Positions 8,331-19,206 of a stretch of DNA of 64,000 nucleotides are shown piece by piece. The stretch is from Actinomycetes bacterium (GTDB lineage Bacteria; Actinomycetota; Acidimicrobiia; Acidimicrobiales; RAAP-2): the NCBI GenBank assembly GCA_021795095.1, contig JAJYPU010000001.1, positions 1 through 64,000 of the forward strand, in the 5' to 3' direction. Position 1 is the stretch's first letter; each line of letters opens with the position of its first letter. Below the pieces are notes generated by a model. It searched no databases and had not been told where the DNA came from. It was given only the letters and a program-made list of their open reading frames with translations. The translations under genes were made by a program, and so were the position numbers.

Positions 8331-10118
8331 TCACCGGCCACCATCCGTCTCGAGGAGCACCGCGTCTCGCCAGCCCCGAAGGGAGTTGATGACCGCGAGT
8401 CCGTCGGCGTCGCGAAGCAGGCGAGGGGTGAGTACCGCCTCAGTGAGCACGTCTTCCTCGATGAGTTGTGCTCGCGCGACACCCGGCAGACAGCCCGACG
8501 AGAGAGGCGGGGTCAACCAGCGAGGTCCGTCGCGCAGTGCGATCGTCGCGGTGGTCGTCTCGGTGCACTCGCCGCGCTCGTTGACGAGTACCACGTCGTC
8601 CGCGCGCGGGTGGCGCCGACGTGCCTGATTGTAAAGGGAGCGTTGTGTGGTCTTGTGAAAGAGCAGTATCGAAGCGCTGTCGACGGGTTGGTCATCGATG
8701 GCGAGCGTGACCGGGGTCAGTCGCGCCTCGGGCGCGGCGCTGACCTGGACCTCTGCTCGACCATCTCGCGACACCAACACCCGAACTCGCGCGTCATAGT
8801 CAACCGGTGCGAGCCGTCGAAAGACGAGGTCCTCGAGCGTCGGTCGCACGTAAAAGCCCAAGAACTGAGCTGAGGCTCGGAGTCGCGCGAGGTGCCGGTC
8901 GATGACGCTCGTCGTCGCGTTCGGGGTGTAGCGAAAGGTCTCCAACAGCCGGAATCGCTGGCTGAGCGTTGAGGTGAGCATGACCGCCTTGAGTTGCATC
9001 TCGCGGTACTCGTCATCGGGCCGGGAGGCCGCGATGACGCCGCCGCCGCTCCCGAATCGAGCCACCGCCGTGGTCGTATCGGCGACGGCGGTACGAATAG
9101 CGACGTTGAACCGCGCGTTGATGCCGTGGTCGGTTGGTGCTAGGAGGCCCACGGCGCCGCAGTAGACACCGCGCGCCGTCGATTCCAGTGACGCGATGAT
9201 CGACATCGCGCTGCGCTTGGGTGCGCCGGTGACCGATCCACAGGGAAACATCGCGTCAAAGATGTTGGCGACGCTGAGGCCGTCCAACGTCTGACACCGG
9301 ACCTCTGACACGAGCTGGAAGACCGTGGGGTAGGCCTCAAGCGCGCAGAGTTCGGGCACGGCGACCGATCCCACGACGGCGACCTTGCCCACGTCGTTTC
9401 GGATGAGGTCGACGATCATGACGTTCTCCGCACGGTCCTTTCCCGAGGTCGCGAGCGCCGAGGCGAACTGGCGGTCCTCAGCCGGCCACCGGCCTCGTCG
9501 ATGGGTGCCCTTCATCGGTCGGCTCCGTAGCGTCGAGCCGTCCCACTCGAAGAACAACTCGGGCGAGGCGCTCACGATTGCGACACCGTCCAGTTCGATC
9601 AGTGCCCCGTACGCGGGTTGCTGGGCCGTCAGAAGTTGTCGGTAGAGGGTGCGATGACTGCGAATCTCGGTGCTGATGACGGGACCGGTGAGGTTCACCT
9701 GGTAGGCGTCGCCCGCCGCGATGTGCTGAAGCACCGTCTTGACCCTAGAGACATACTCACCGGACGTCGCACGTGGCTCCCAGCGTGACGGGCTCGCGGG
9801 CACCCTGTCGTGGGGTAGGCGCAGGCGGGTGGTGACGCAGCGCCGATAGACGCCGAACCACGCCAGCGGCAGTTGCGGGCACCACGCGTCGTCGCGGTCG
9901 TGCACGGTGAGCACGTGATCAAAGGCGGGCGCGCACTCGTAGGACACGTAGCCAGCGGCCCAGTAGCTGTTTCGCACGTATGCTTCGGCGTCGCGAAGGA
10001 CGGAACGAACGTCGTCGATCGTCGTCGCCCGCAGCTCACCGACGAAGTCGGAGAGTATGGACGTCGTGTGATCGCGCATGTTGTCGAACCGGACCGTCGG
10101 CAACTCGGGGCGCGTCAC
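8331..10118 (-). CDS. pabB: Fused aminodeoxychorismate synthase component I and aminodeoxychorismate lyase (PabB-PabC)
   Basis: A 595-residue two-domain protein for p-aminobenzoate (folate) synthesis. Residues about 1-360 are a chorismate-binding PabB domain, with GDAYQVNLT, PELFFE, MKGT, DLIRNDVG, FPCGSVTGAPK and GSGGGVIA. Residues about 385-595 resemble the PLP-dependent 4-amino-4-deoxychorismate lyase PabC, with the probable PLP lysine in FHKTTQRSLYN and a C-terminal SSGCLPGVAR. The fusion should turn chorismate and ammonia into p-aminobenzoate in one polypeptide. The glutaminase partner (PabA) is not in the window. It is divergent from the PAS-GGDEF-EAL gene. Confidence 0.9.
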   Translation of the reverse strand: MTRPELPTVRFDNMRDHTTSILSDFVGELRATTIDDVRSVLRDAEAYVRNSYWAAGYVSYECAPAFDHVLTVHDRDDAWCPQLPLAWFGVYRRCVTTRLRLPHDRVPASPSRWEPRATSGEYVSRVKTVLQHIAAGDAYQVNLTGPVISTEIRSHRTLYRQLLTAQQPAYGALIELDGVAIVSASPELFFEWDGSTLRSRPMKGTHRRGRWPAEDRQFASALATSGKDRAENVMIVDLIRNDVGKVAVVGSVAVPELCALEAYPTVFQLVSEVRCQTLDGLSVANIFDAMFPCGSVTGAPKRSAMSIIASLESTARGVYCGAVGLLAPTDHGINARFNVAIRTAVADTTTAVARFGSGGGVIAASRPDDEYREMQLKAVMLTSTLSQRFRLLETFRYTPNATTSVIDRHLARLRASAQFLGFYVRPTLEDLVFRRLAPVDYDARVRVLVSRDGRAEVQVSAAPEARLTPVTLAIDDQPVDSASILLFHKTTQRSLYNQARRRHPRADDVVLVNERGECTETTTATIALRDGPRWLTPPLSSGCLPGVARAQLIEEDVLTEAVLTPRLLRDADGLAVINSLRGWRDAVLLETDGGR

Positions 10119-10299
10119 GTACGTACGTTAGGTGGCGGTCGTGACCGAGTGCGAAGGGAGATTCAGTCCGTGCCTGGCGCAAAGAGTTCCAAATCGGTCG
10201 TCACCAGAATTCTCCGGGAAACAAGATTCTTTCAATTGCCCCGTCGTTTCGTCTCGACAATTAGCATCTGGCGTGGCTATGGATACCTGGTGGTTGTAG

Positions 10300-13287
10300 A
10301 TGGGAAGTCGTCAAGTCTCAGCACCGTACGCTCTCGGGGCGATGGTCGGTTTCGTGTTGGTCAGCGTCTTCGTTGCTTCAGCGTTGACGACCTCGAGACT
10401 GTCTAACGGGGTTTCTCATTCATATCAGCGTGCACTGGCCGCGACGAATCTTGAGTTGGCGGTAACCAAGGTGAGTGTGGTCGAGAACACCGCCATAACG
10501 TCGCACACACTCGGCTCGATTAGCGACTTTGCGGCAGCGCTGGAACAAGCTGAAGGCGCGAAAGCAGCGTTGGGCGAGTTCGAACGAACCCCAGGTGGTG
10601 TCACTGGCTACCTCTCGCTCGAACGTCGCATCGCCGCGTTTTTGGATTCGGGGCACTACCCGCAAGCCCTGCACCTGGATCAGGCGACTGAGAACAATGT
10701 GGTGGCGAGGATTGCCCTGACCCTTCATCGCTCGAGCCAGACGGCGATGCAGCAGGCACTGCGAGAAGACGGAAACTACAAGCGTCTTTCACAGTGGGTT
10801 CATTTTCTCTTCCTGCTCGTACTCGCGTTGCTTATGGGAGGCGTGGGGCTCGTGGCATATCGCCGCGCATCGGACCTTCGCCGTCTGAGCGAGGACAGCG
10901 AACGGAGGACGCGCGCACTGCTCGAACACGCAGGCGACGCGATTCTGCTGGTCGACGGCGACGGAAAGATTACCTTTGCGAACGACGCGTGTCGGCGGCT
11001 CTTGGGCACTGAGGTTCGTGACGATTCAGATACGCGATTCCACGAACTTGCGTGCTCGTTGACGGCCCCACGACTGGCGGACGTTCTCGAAGTTGCCCGA
11101 CACAGACCGAGTGCGTTGGTCACTGAGACGATGCCCATTGGAGAAGATGGGTTGACCATCGTCGAGGTCAACGTGTGTGATTACACGGACCGACCGGTCA
11201 TTGGAGCGGTAATCGTGAACATTCGTGACATCACTCAGCGCCTGCTGACGCAAGTCGCCCTCGAACGCGAAGAGTTGTTCTCGACGGATCTAATGGAGCG
11301 CGCTCCACTCCTCATCTATGTAAAGGACCTAGATCTTCGATTCCAGCGCGTCAATGGAGGGGCCGCACAACTCCTGGATCGAAGCGTGGACGAGATCGTT
11401 GGGCATACCTCTGCCGAACTGTTCACCAGCGAGGTGGCTTCTGCGCTTGAGACGGGCGATCGCCGAGCAATTGCTGATGGTGAGTTCACCACAGAACAGA
11501 CACTGGTCGTACACGACGTCTCTACTCCCGTACTGGCGACATACTTTCTCTTGCGTGACGCGTCGGGCGAACCGTACGCCGTGGCGGCAGTGGCGATGGA
11601 CATGACGAAGGTGGAAGAACTGCGGGCAACTGAACGGGAGCTACGTGCCGGTGTCGCGCACTCGACGGACGCGATGGTCACCTCGTATCACGGATTGATC
11701 AATTCGTGGAATCCGGCAGCCGAGCAACTCTTCGGTTACGGCGCCGCGGAGATCGTTGGCCGAGAAGTGGGCGTTCTACTAGCGCCGCCCCACCGAGATC
11801 GGTTGCTCACGCTGGTCGACGCTGTGTACTCGGGCGAGTCGGTAACGGTGACGAGACTCACGGGACAACGCAAGGACGGCAGCACGTTCGAAGGATCGCT
11901 CGCCGCTGCCCCGATCGTGGACTCATCGGGGGTTGTCGTCGGGGTGTCGTCAGCGATTCACGACTGCACTGCCGAGATAGAACTCGCTGCACGATTGCGA
12001 ACCGACGCTCTGACGGGTCTGCCTAACCGGGACGTACTGCTCGAACACATGCGCACGTTGGAGACGACGGATCCGACGGTGCTGGTCGGACGTCCTTCTC
12101 CGATCTACATCGCAGAACTTCACGTGGACCGCCTTAACCAGTTGAATTCGGTGTTCGGCGGTTCTACCGCGAGAGCTCTCGTTCGCGCCGTAGCCGAACG
12201 ACTTGCGGCGTTCTCGCTCTTGGGCTCCTTCGTGGCTTGTACCGGGCGCGGTGAGTTTGCGATCGTCTACGCAGCTAAATCCCGGGAGGACGCCGAGCGA
12301 TTCATCGAAGATGTCCATCGTGTTGTCACGGTACCGATTGAAGTGGATGCACAGGTTCTCGCCATTTCGATAAGCGTTGGCGTTTCGGAGCTCACTGGTG
12401 CCGATCTCAGTGCTGCAATCAGCGAGGTGACGTTTCTGAGCCGACAGGCGAGGCCAAGTGGTGGTAATCCGATCACTTTCTTCGACGAGTTCCACCGGCA
12501 CCAGCTGGCGAACGACGTCAATACGCTCCAAGAACTGCGAATCGCATTGCTTGAGCGACGACTTGTCCCGTACTATCAGCCAATCGTGGAGTTGGCAACC
12601 AACGAGATCGTTGGTTTCGAGGCGTTGGTTCGGTGGCCACATGACACTCGCGGTCTCGTGACTCCCGATCAGTTCATCGAACTAGCAGAGGATAACGGAT
12701 TGATCGTCGATCTCGGACGGCAAATTCGCCTCCAAGCATGTTTACAACTCGCGCAGTGGCAACGAGCGACGAACCGCCCCTCGCTAGAAATTCACGTCAA
12801 CGTTTCTGTACACGAGTTGAGCAATTCTGACTTTATCGCGGCAACGAAATTGATGATAGAGGAATCCAAGGTTGATCCCAGTGCGGTCATTTTTGAGATA
12901 ACCGAGAGCTCGCTGGCGAACGCTGCCGACACCATGGCGACGTTATGGGAAGTGAAGGCCCTAGGTATCCGCTGGTCGATTGACGACTTCGGTACTGGTT
13001 ACTCTTCTCTGTCGTACCTTCGCGATTTTCCCGTCGATAGCATGAAGATTGATCGCAGTTTCGTGATGGAATCTGGAACCCCGAAAGGCGCAGTAATGGT
13101 GAGGTCGATTCTCGACTTTGCGAGGGCACTAGACCTCGCGACGATCGCTGAGGGGATCGAAACATTTGAGCAGCGTGATCTCCTGGCTACGTTAGGAGGG
13201 CAACGAGGGCAAGGCTATTTCTGGCACCAACCGGTTCCCGCACGTGAAGCGTTCGAACTTTTGAAGGGTTGGCCACCACGACCTTAG
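10300..13287 (+). CDS. Membrane PAS-PAS-PAS-GGDEF-EAL protein, likely c-di-GMP phosphodiesterase
   Basis: A 995-residue signalling protein. A first membrane helix lies at about 11-33 and a second at about 167-189, enclosing an extracytoplasmic sensor of about 130 residues. Three PAS domains follow (about 205-560). The diguanylate-cyclase-like domain (about 565-720) has GRGEF in place of GGDEF, so cyclase activity is doubtful. The C-terminal EAL domain (about 735-985) keeps the catalytic set: FEALVRW, NVSV, FEITES, DDFGTGYSSL, KIDRSF, AEGIE and QGYFW. The likely output is hydrolysis of cyclic di-GMP under control of the sensor and PAS domains. The degenerate GGDEF may act as a GTP-sensing regulator. 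Confidence 0.88.
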   Translation: MGSRQVSAPYALGAMVGFVLVSVFVASALTTSRLSNGVSHSYQRALAATNLELAVTKVSVVENTAITSHTLGSISDFAAALEQAEGAKAALGEFERTPGGVTGYLSLERRIAAFLDSGHYPQALHLDQATENNVVARIALTLHRSSQTAMQQALREDGNYKRLSQWVHFLFLLVLALLMGGVGLVAYRRASDLRRLSEDSERRTRALLEHAGDAILLVDGDGKITFANDACRRLLGTEVRDDSDTRFHELACSLTAPRLADVLEVARHRPSALVTETMPIGEDGLTIVEVNVCDYTDRPVIGAVIVNIRDITQRLLTQVALEREELFSTDLMERAPLLIYVKDLDLRFQRVNGGAAQLLDRSVDEIVGHTSAELFTSEVASALETGDRRAIADGEFTTEQTLVVHDVSTPVLATYFLLRDASGEPYAVAAVAMDMTKVEELRATERELRAGVAHSTDAMVTSYHGLINSWNPAAEQLFGYGAAEIVGREVGVLLAPPHRDRLLTLVDAVYSGESVTVTRLTGQRKDGSTFEGSLAAAPIVDSSGVVVGVSSAIHDCTAEIELAARLRTDALTGLPNRDVLLEHMRTLETTDPTVLVGRPSPIYIAELHVDRLNQLNSVFGGSTARALVRAVAERLAAFSLLGSFVACTGRGEFAIVYAAKSREDAERFIEDVHRVVTVPIEVDAQVLAISISVGVSELTGADLSAAISEVTFLSRQARPSGGNPITFFDEFHRHQLANDVNTLQELRIALLERRLVPYYQPIVELATNEIVGFEALVRWPHDTRGLVTPDQFIELAEDNGLIVDLGRQIRLQACLQLAQWQRATNRPSLEIHVNVSVHELSNSDFIAATKLMIEESKVDPSAVIFEITESSLANAADTMATLWEVKALGIRWSIDDFGTGYSSLSYLRDFPVDSMKIDRSFVMESGTPKGAVMVRSILDFARALDLATIAEGIETFEQRDLLATLGGQRGQGYFWHQPVPAREAFELLKGWPPRP

Positions 13288-13290
13288 GCC

Positions 13291-14509
13291 TCACGTCGAG
13301 TTTGATTGTGCGTTGAGGGTGTAGTTCCGCTCACCGCGAAAGGTGTGCGGGATGAGCGGCAGTGCGGCGAGTTGGCGGTCGCTGATCTTGACCCCGTTGG
13401 GATACCAGTGTGGGTCGTAGTCCGCCTGAATGGTGAGACCCGTCGAGGTCGAGATGCTTGAGATCAGCTCGATGATGGTGCGCAGACTCGTAAGGGGTTG
13501 CCGCGCCAGATCATGGTGATGAAGCTGAACATGCGGTGCTCGATCCTGCTCCACTTTGACGTGCCCGGCGGGTAGTGACACTCCGTGATGGCAAGTCCGA
13601 TCTCCTCGGCGAGTCGGGCGAGTTCGACTTTCCAGGCGCGAACGCGATACCCGTTGGACCCGCCAGCGTCGGCGGTGATGAGCAACGACGCGGCGTCCTT
13701 GAAGCGCTCGCGGCCCATCTGGCGCCACCAGCGCCGGATGGACTCGATTGCGAACTCCGTGGTGTCCGCGGTGTCGCCCACGTGGACCCAGCCCTCGTTG
13801 TTCGAGACGACGTAGACGCCGTAGAGGATGACCTTGGCGTACTCACCGAGTGCGGGGTCCTTGAAGTCGTGGACCGTGACGCGCTCGGGTGATCCTGAAG
13901 GCGCTCACTCGGTACCCCCGTTGGCGTAGTCGACGATCAACTCCTTCTTGGAGTCCACGACGCTGATTACCGGTTGAGCCTGGGCGAGAAAGGCGCGGCG
14001 GCGTCATTTAAGAAGTGAAATTTTCGGTCACGATCGGAGCGCTGGCCCCCTCGGTGACCTTGGTGTTGGCCTGCAGGGAGTAGCCCAGGTGGTGCAGTAG
14101 TCGCAGCACCGTGCTCGAAGAGAATTTGAAACCTCGCCGTTCCAACTCTTTCGCGAGATTCACCGAGGACTTCGACGTCCAGCGCAGCAGCGACATCGGG
14201 TTGCCCCGCGTGTCAGGGTTCACCAACTCATCGAGGGTCGCCAAGAGGCCGGGCAGCTCGTCGATCTTCAATTTGTCGCCGCCACCGACGATGCGAGGAC
14301 GCGACAAGAGCTCAATGCCCGCGGCGGCTTCGCTCTCGCACTTGGTCACGGTATTACGCGAGAGACCCGAGGCGAGTGCCACCGCACTCTTGCCGCCACG
14401 TCCGAGCAGTGCAGCGGTGGCCCCCCACGATCACGCGTCGCTGGAGTTCGTTCATGTGGGGCAGCGCCACTTCGAAGTGACGAGCGAACCCTTCCTCGGC
14501 GACTTCCAC
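13291..14509 (-). mobile_element. Decayed ISAzo13-family transposase
   Basis: Pieces of one DDE transposase lie in order on the minus strand but in different frames. The N-terminus VEVAEEGFARHFEVALPH begins at the GTG at 14507-14509. Next come GLSRNTVTK, TRGNPMSLLRWTSKS and LRLLHHLGYSLQANTKV (about 14380-14030), then QPVISVVDSKKELI (about 13990-13890), then VTVHDFKDPALGEYAK through ITADAGGSNGYR and CHYPPGTSKWSRIEHRMF (about 13880-13500). The end is ADYDPHWYPNGVKISD with ERNYTLN (to 13291). At least four frame breaks or stops separate them, near 14430, 14020, 13890 and 13500. Segment order and motifs match the ISAzo13 (Rhodopirellula-type DDE) family. No convincing terminal inverted repeats were found. 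Confidence 0.85.
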
Positions 14510-14586
14510 GCTTCAATACCCCATTACTCAGACTTACTTGAGGTGGACCTGTAGCAGGCTGGACACATAGCGCAACGTGAGACTTA

Positions 14587-14613
14587 GCCGAGTCCACATG
14601 GGGTCGACTCGGC
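14587..14613. repeat. Short hairpin upstream of the DoxX gene
   Basis: GCCGAGTC (14587-14594) and GACTCGGC (14606-14613) form a perfect 8-bp stem with an 11-base loop. There is no T-run, so a rho-independent terminator is not clearly supported. It lies between the transposase relic and the doxX-like gene. Confidence 0.3.
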
Positions 14614-14730
14614 ACCAAGGCTCACCGGCAATTTCCGAAGTGTCCGGTTTTCGATCGTCGTGGACACGGAGGGTTCCTATTGGTATGAGGTACGGTTTCT
14701 GCTACGTCATGTCTTCGTCGGAGGTCTTGC

Positions 14731-15276
14731 GTGCGTCATATCGGACTACTCGCCGTACGCCTCGTGTTAGGCAGCTATCTCACCGTCCACGGGTTCAAGA
14801 AACTCTTCCGGTACTTTGGTGGCTCCGGGCTGGACGCCACGGCACGAGGTTTCGAAGCGATCGGCGTGGAACCCGCTAGAGCAATGGCGACCGTGGCTGG
14901 AGCAAGTCAACTTGGCGGGGGACTCCTCACTCTTGCGGGCGTCGCGGATCCACTGGGTCCTGCGCTCCTCGCAGGAAATATGGCGGTTGCCGCCGTCGCG
15001 CTTCGAAAGAATGGTCCGATGTCCCAGCGCGGAGGCTACGAACTACCGCTCACAAACCTCGCCGCAGCGGTGGCTTTGATGAGCAGCGGAGCGGGCGTGC
15101 TTCGTCTAGGCCCGCCTCTGTCCAAATCGTTGATCCGGATCATTTTATTTGCGGGGACAGCCATGACTATTGGTTCATTAGTACAGCTGCTACGCAGACG
15201 ACCAACTACACCCTGCGAACGCAACAAAATGCAAACTGAATCGACCAGCGAATGTGGAATCAACCATGAGATTTGA
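14731..15276 (+). CDS. DoxX family membrane protein
   Basis: A 181-residue protein with about four membrane helices and the DoxX layout (RLVLGSYLTVHGFKKLF near the N-terminus, GASQLGGGLLTLAG in the middle). The family is loosely linked to redox and quinone chemistry, but many members have no defined role. The GTG start at 14731 is supported by CGGAGG six bases upstream. It lies directly before the thiC leader, but the thiC promoter overlaps its stop, so it is probably not under TPP control. Confidence 0.75.
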   Translation: MRHIGLLAVRLVLGSYLTVHGFKKLFRYFGGSGLDATARGFEAIGVEPARAMATVAGASQLGGGLLTLAGVADPLGPALLAGNMAVAAVALRKNGPMSQRGGYELPLTNLAAAVALMSSGAGVLRLGPPLSKSLIRIILFAGTAMTIGSLVQLLRRRPTTPCERNKMQTESTSECGINHEI

Positions 15277-15301
15277 CGGGCTACGCGAGAAACACTAGCG
15301 T
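15273..15301 (+). promoter_or_regulatory. Putative promoter of the thiC operon
   Basis: TTGACG (15273-15278) and TAGCGT (15296-15301) are spaced 17 bases apart, predicting a start near 15308, just before the TPP riboswitch. The -35 overlaps the 3' end of the DoxX gene. Confidence 0.5.
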
Positions 15302-15311
15302 CGGTCCAATC

Positions 15312-17145
<1,834 letters not shown>

Positions 17146-17150
17146 AGACG

Positions 17151-17954
17151 GTGACTATCCACTTCGACGCGGCTGACGTCTGCGTTCTCCTGGAGAAATT
17201 GCGCGAGAGCACACCTCTCGTGCAGTGCCTGACGAACACGGTCGCCACCAGCTTTACCGCCAACGTCTTGCTCGCGATAGGCGCGAGCCCAGCGATGACG
17301 GATATTCCGATCGAGGCAGGAATATTTGCCGAAATCGCGTCGGCGACACTGGTGAATGTTGGTACCCCGCACGCCGAGCAACGAATCGCGATGATCGAGG
17401 CCGCGCGGGCTGCCCACCATACTGGCAGCCCATGGGTTCTTGATCCTGTCGCGGTGGGTGTCCTTCCGGTGCGCACGGCGTTGGCGCGGGAGTTACTGGA
17501 GTATTCGCCAACAGCGATCAGAGGCAACGCTTCAGAGATCATGGCCTTGGCCGGGCTCGGAGCCGGTGGGCAAGGTGTGGACACCGTCGACCGCGCAGAA
17601 AGCGCGCTGGATGCCGCTCTTCATCTCGCTCACACCCACGGTTCCATTGTCGCAATTTCTGGCGTAACTGACCTCATCACCGACGGAACAGATGTGCTCC
17701 GAATTAGCAACGGGCACCCCTATCTGACGCTCGTCACCGGCGGAGGGTGCGCACTGGGGGCGGTGACCGCAGCGTTTCTCGCCATCGGCGACGACCAGTT
17801 GGCGGCGACCGCAGCGGCCACGGCCGTCTATACGATCGCGGCGGAATTGGCGGTGGTGAACGCGTACGGCCCGGGTACCTTCGCAGTTGCCTTTGTTGAC
17901 GCGTTGGCGGCGATTGATGCGACCAAGATCCAGTCCAGAGCGAAGATCGCATGA
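17151..17954 (+). CDS. thiM: Hydroxyethylthiazole kinase ThiM
   Basis: A 267-residue kinase that salvages the thiamine thiazole moiety by phosphorylating hydroxyethylthiazole. Family motifs include [45 protein letters not shown] and the C-terminal [13 protein letters not shown] active-site loop. The GTG start lies five bases after the thiC stop. It overlaps thiE by four bases, so the genes are cotranscribed and probably coupled. Its presence implies salvage as well as synthesis of thiamine. Confidence 0.95.
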   Translation: MTIHFDAADVCVLLEKLRESTPLVQCLTNTVATSFTANVLLAIGASPAMTDIPIEAGIFAEIASATLVNVGTPHAEQRIAMIEAARAAHHTGSPWVLDPVAVGVLPVRTALARELLEYSPTAIRGNASEIMALAGLGAGGQGVDTVDRAESALDAALHLAHTHGSIVAISGVTDLITDGTDVLRISNGHPYLTLVTGGGCALGAVTAAFLAIGDDQLAATAAATAVYTIAAELAVVNAYGPGTFAVAFVDALAAIDATKIQSRAKIA

Positions 17955-18607
17955 CGGTTCGCCCGACTCTTGTCGACGGTGTGTACCTTGTGGCTGACAC
18001 CGAGTTGTGCGGTGAGTTCGGTGTCGAAGAGACTGTGCGTGCGGCGGTGGCCGGCGGTATCAGGATGGTCCAGATTCGGGACAAGACGGCGAGTAACTCA
18101 GACTTTTACGAACTCGTCATGCGCACTGCAAGCGCTGTCGACGACCGAGCTCTGCTCCTGGTCAATGACCGAGTAGCAGTGTTCGTGGCTGCGCGGTCCG
18201 ATGGAGCCGCGGTACACGGCGTGCATATTGGGCAGAACGACATGGCGCCACTCGAGGTGAGGCGAATCGTCGGGGCCGATGCCTTGATTGGGCTCACCGC
18301 CAACACGATCGCGCACATCGCGGACGCGAACAGTCTTCCTGAGGGTACCGTTGATTATCTCGGGATCGGCGTAATTCGCAACTCCGCAACCAAACCGGAC
18401 CATCCTCGGGTTCTCGGGGTAACTGGCTTCAGAGCTCTCGCAAGTCTCTCGTCGCTACCGTGCGTAGCAATCGGAGGTATTTCGGCGGCGGATATGCCAA
18501 TACTCCGCGGTGCTGGCGCTGCGGGAGCCGCTGTGGTCTCAGCAATCTGCGGCGCGCCAGATCCGCAATCCAACGCCGAATTGCTCATCGCCGCGTGGGA
18601 CCAATGA
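17951..18607 (+). CDS. thiE: Thiamine-phosphate synthase ThiE
   Basis: A 218-residue TIM-barrel enzyme that joins hydroxymethylpyrimidine pyrophosphate to thiazole phosphate. Landmarks are [38 protein letters not shown] and [13 protein letters not shown]. It starts within the thiM stop (ATGA) and its own stop overlaps the ATG of a thiD-like fragment. Confidence 0.95.
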   Translation: MTVRPTLVDGVYLVADTELCGEFGVEETVRAAVAGGIRMVQIRDKTASNSDFYELVMRTASAVDDRALLLVNDRVAVFVAARSDGAAVHGVHIGQNDMAPLEVRRIVGADALIGLTANTIAHIADANSLPEGTVDYLGIGVIRNSATKPDHPRVLGVTGFRALASLSSLPCVAIGGISAADMPILRGAGAAGAAVVSAICGAPDPQSNAELLIAAWDQ

Positions 18608-18720
18608 CAGCCACATCAGGATCGGCGATTCCTCAGGTTCTCAGCATCACTGCAACGGAGGCCACCGGAGGATCAGAGATTCCAGCCGACCCGCGCTGTT
18701 GTCAGTCAGTCGTAATGATG
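18604..18720 (+). pseudogene. thiD: Decayed N-terminal fragment of hydroxymethylpyrimidine (phosphate) kinase ThiD
   Basis: An ATG overlapping the thiE stop (ATGA) begins a frame reading IPQVLSITATEATGGSEIPAD. This lines up with the ThiD N-terminus, where relatives have IAGSDSGGGAGIQADLK. The similarity fades after about 40 residues, although the frame stays open to 18858. The key glycine-rich nucleotide/substrate loop is already altered. A transposon-ATPase relic begins at 18786 on the other strand, so insertion followed by decay is a simple explanation. HMP-phosphate kinase activity must come from elsewhere in the genome. Confidence 0.7.
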
Positions 18721-18785
18721 ACCTCTTGTGATCACGTTGTCGCAGGCGACAATGATAATGAAGATGGGGTCGTCCGCTGGCTACC

Positions 18786-18983
18786 TCATTGGGCGTCCAT
18801 CTCGGGAATGGCCTGGCGGGCGGCCTTCTCGTCGACGATGGCGCAGCGGTTCGCGTAGGCGGCGACGAGGGTCTGACGAGCGAGGTTGCGCACCGCGCGC
18901 GAAAGGCCCTGACTGGCCTGGTGGATGCTCGCGAGCGCGTCGTCAGAAAAGAGCGTGTCCGAGCGCCCACAGAGCGCGAGGAC
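18786..18983 (-). mobile_element. C-terminal relic of an ExeA/TniB-like transposon AAA ATPase
   Basis: On the minus strand the frame reads GRSDTLFSDDALASIHQAS, then GLSRAVRNLARQTLVAAYA, and ends CAIVDEKAARQAIPEMDAQ before a TGA. This is the usual C-terminus of the ExeA/TniB-like ATPases encoded next to transposases in several insertion elements. No upstream part of the protein, transposase or inverted repeats survive nearby. The relic lies directly beyond the truncated thiD. Confidence 0.6.
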
Positions 18984-19206
18984 TCACGTAGTTCGAATTG
19001 AATGTCACCGAGTGGGAAGCACAAACACGCACGGCATGGCCCCCCCGCAGTGGTCGCCGCTCGTCAGGCTCAGTTCAAATGACTGGACCGCAGTCCTGAC
19101 CGTCGCGAAACCGTGGGTCGAGGACGGTCCTCACGCCTCTGATCAGTGAAAGGTTTGGGCCACGTATTTTCGTCAGCCCGTGGGAAGTCGCTTCAGGGGG
19201 ACTGCG

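Noticed and set aside
13283..14545. Terminal inverted repeats of the ISAzo13-type element
   Set aside because: Sequences at both edges of the relic were compared by eye without a convincing match; ends may be eroded.
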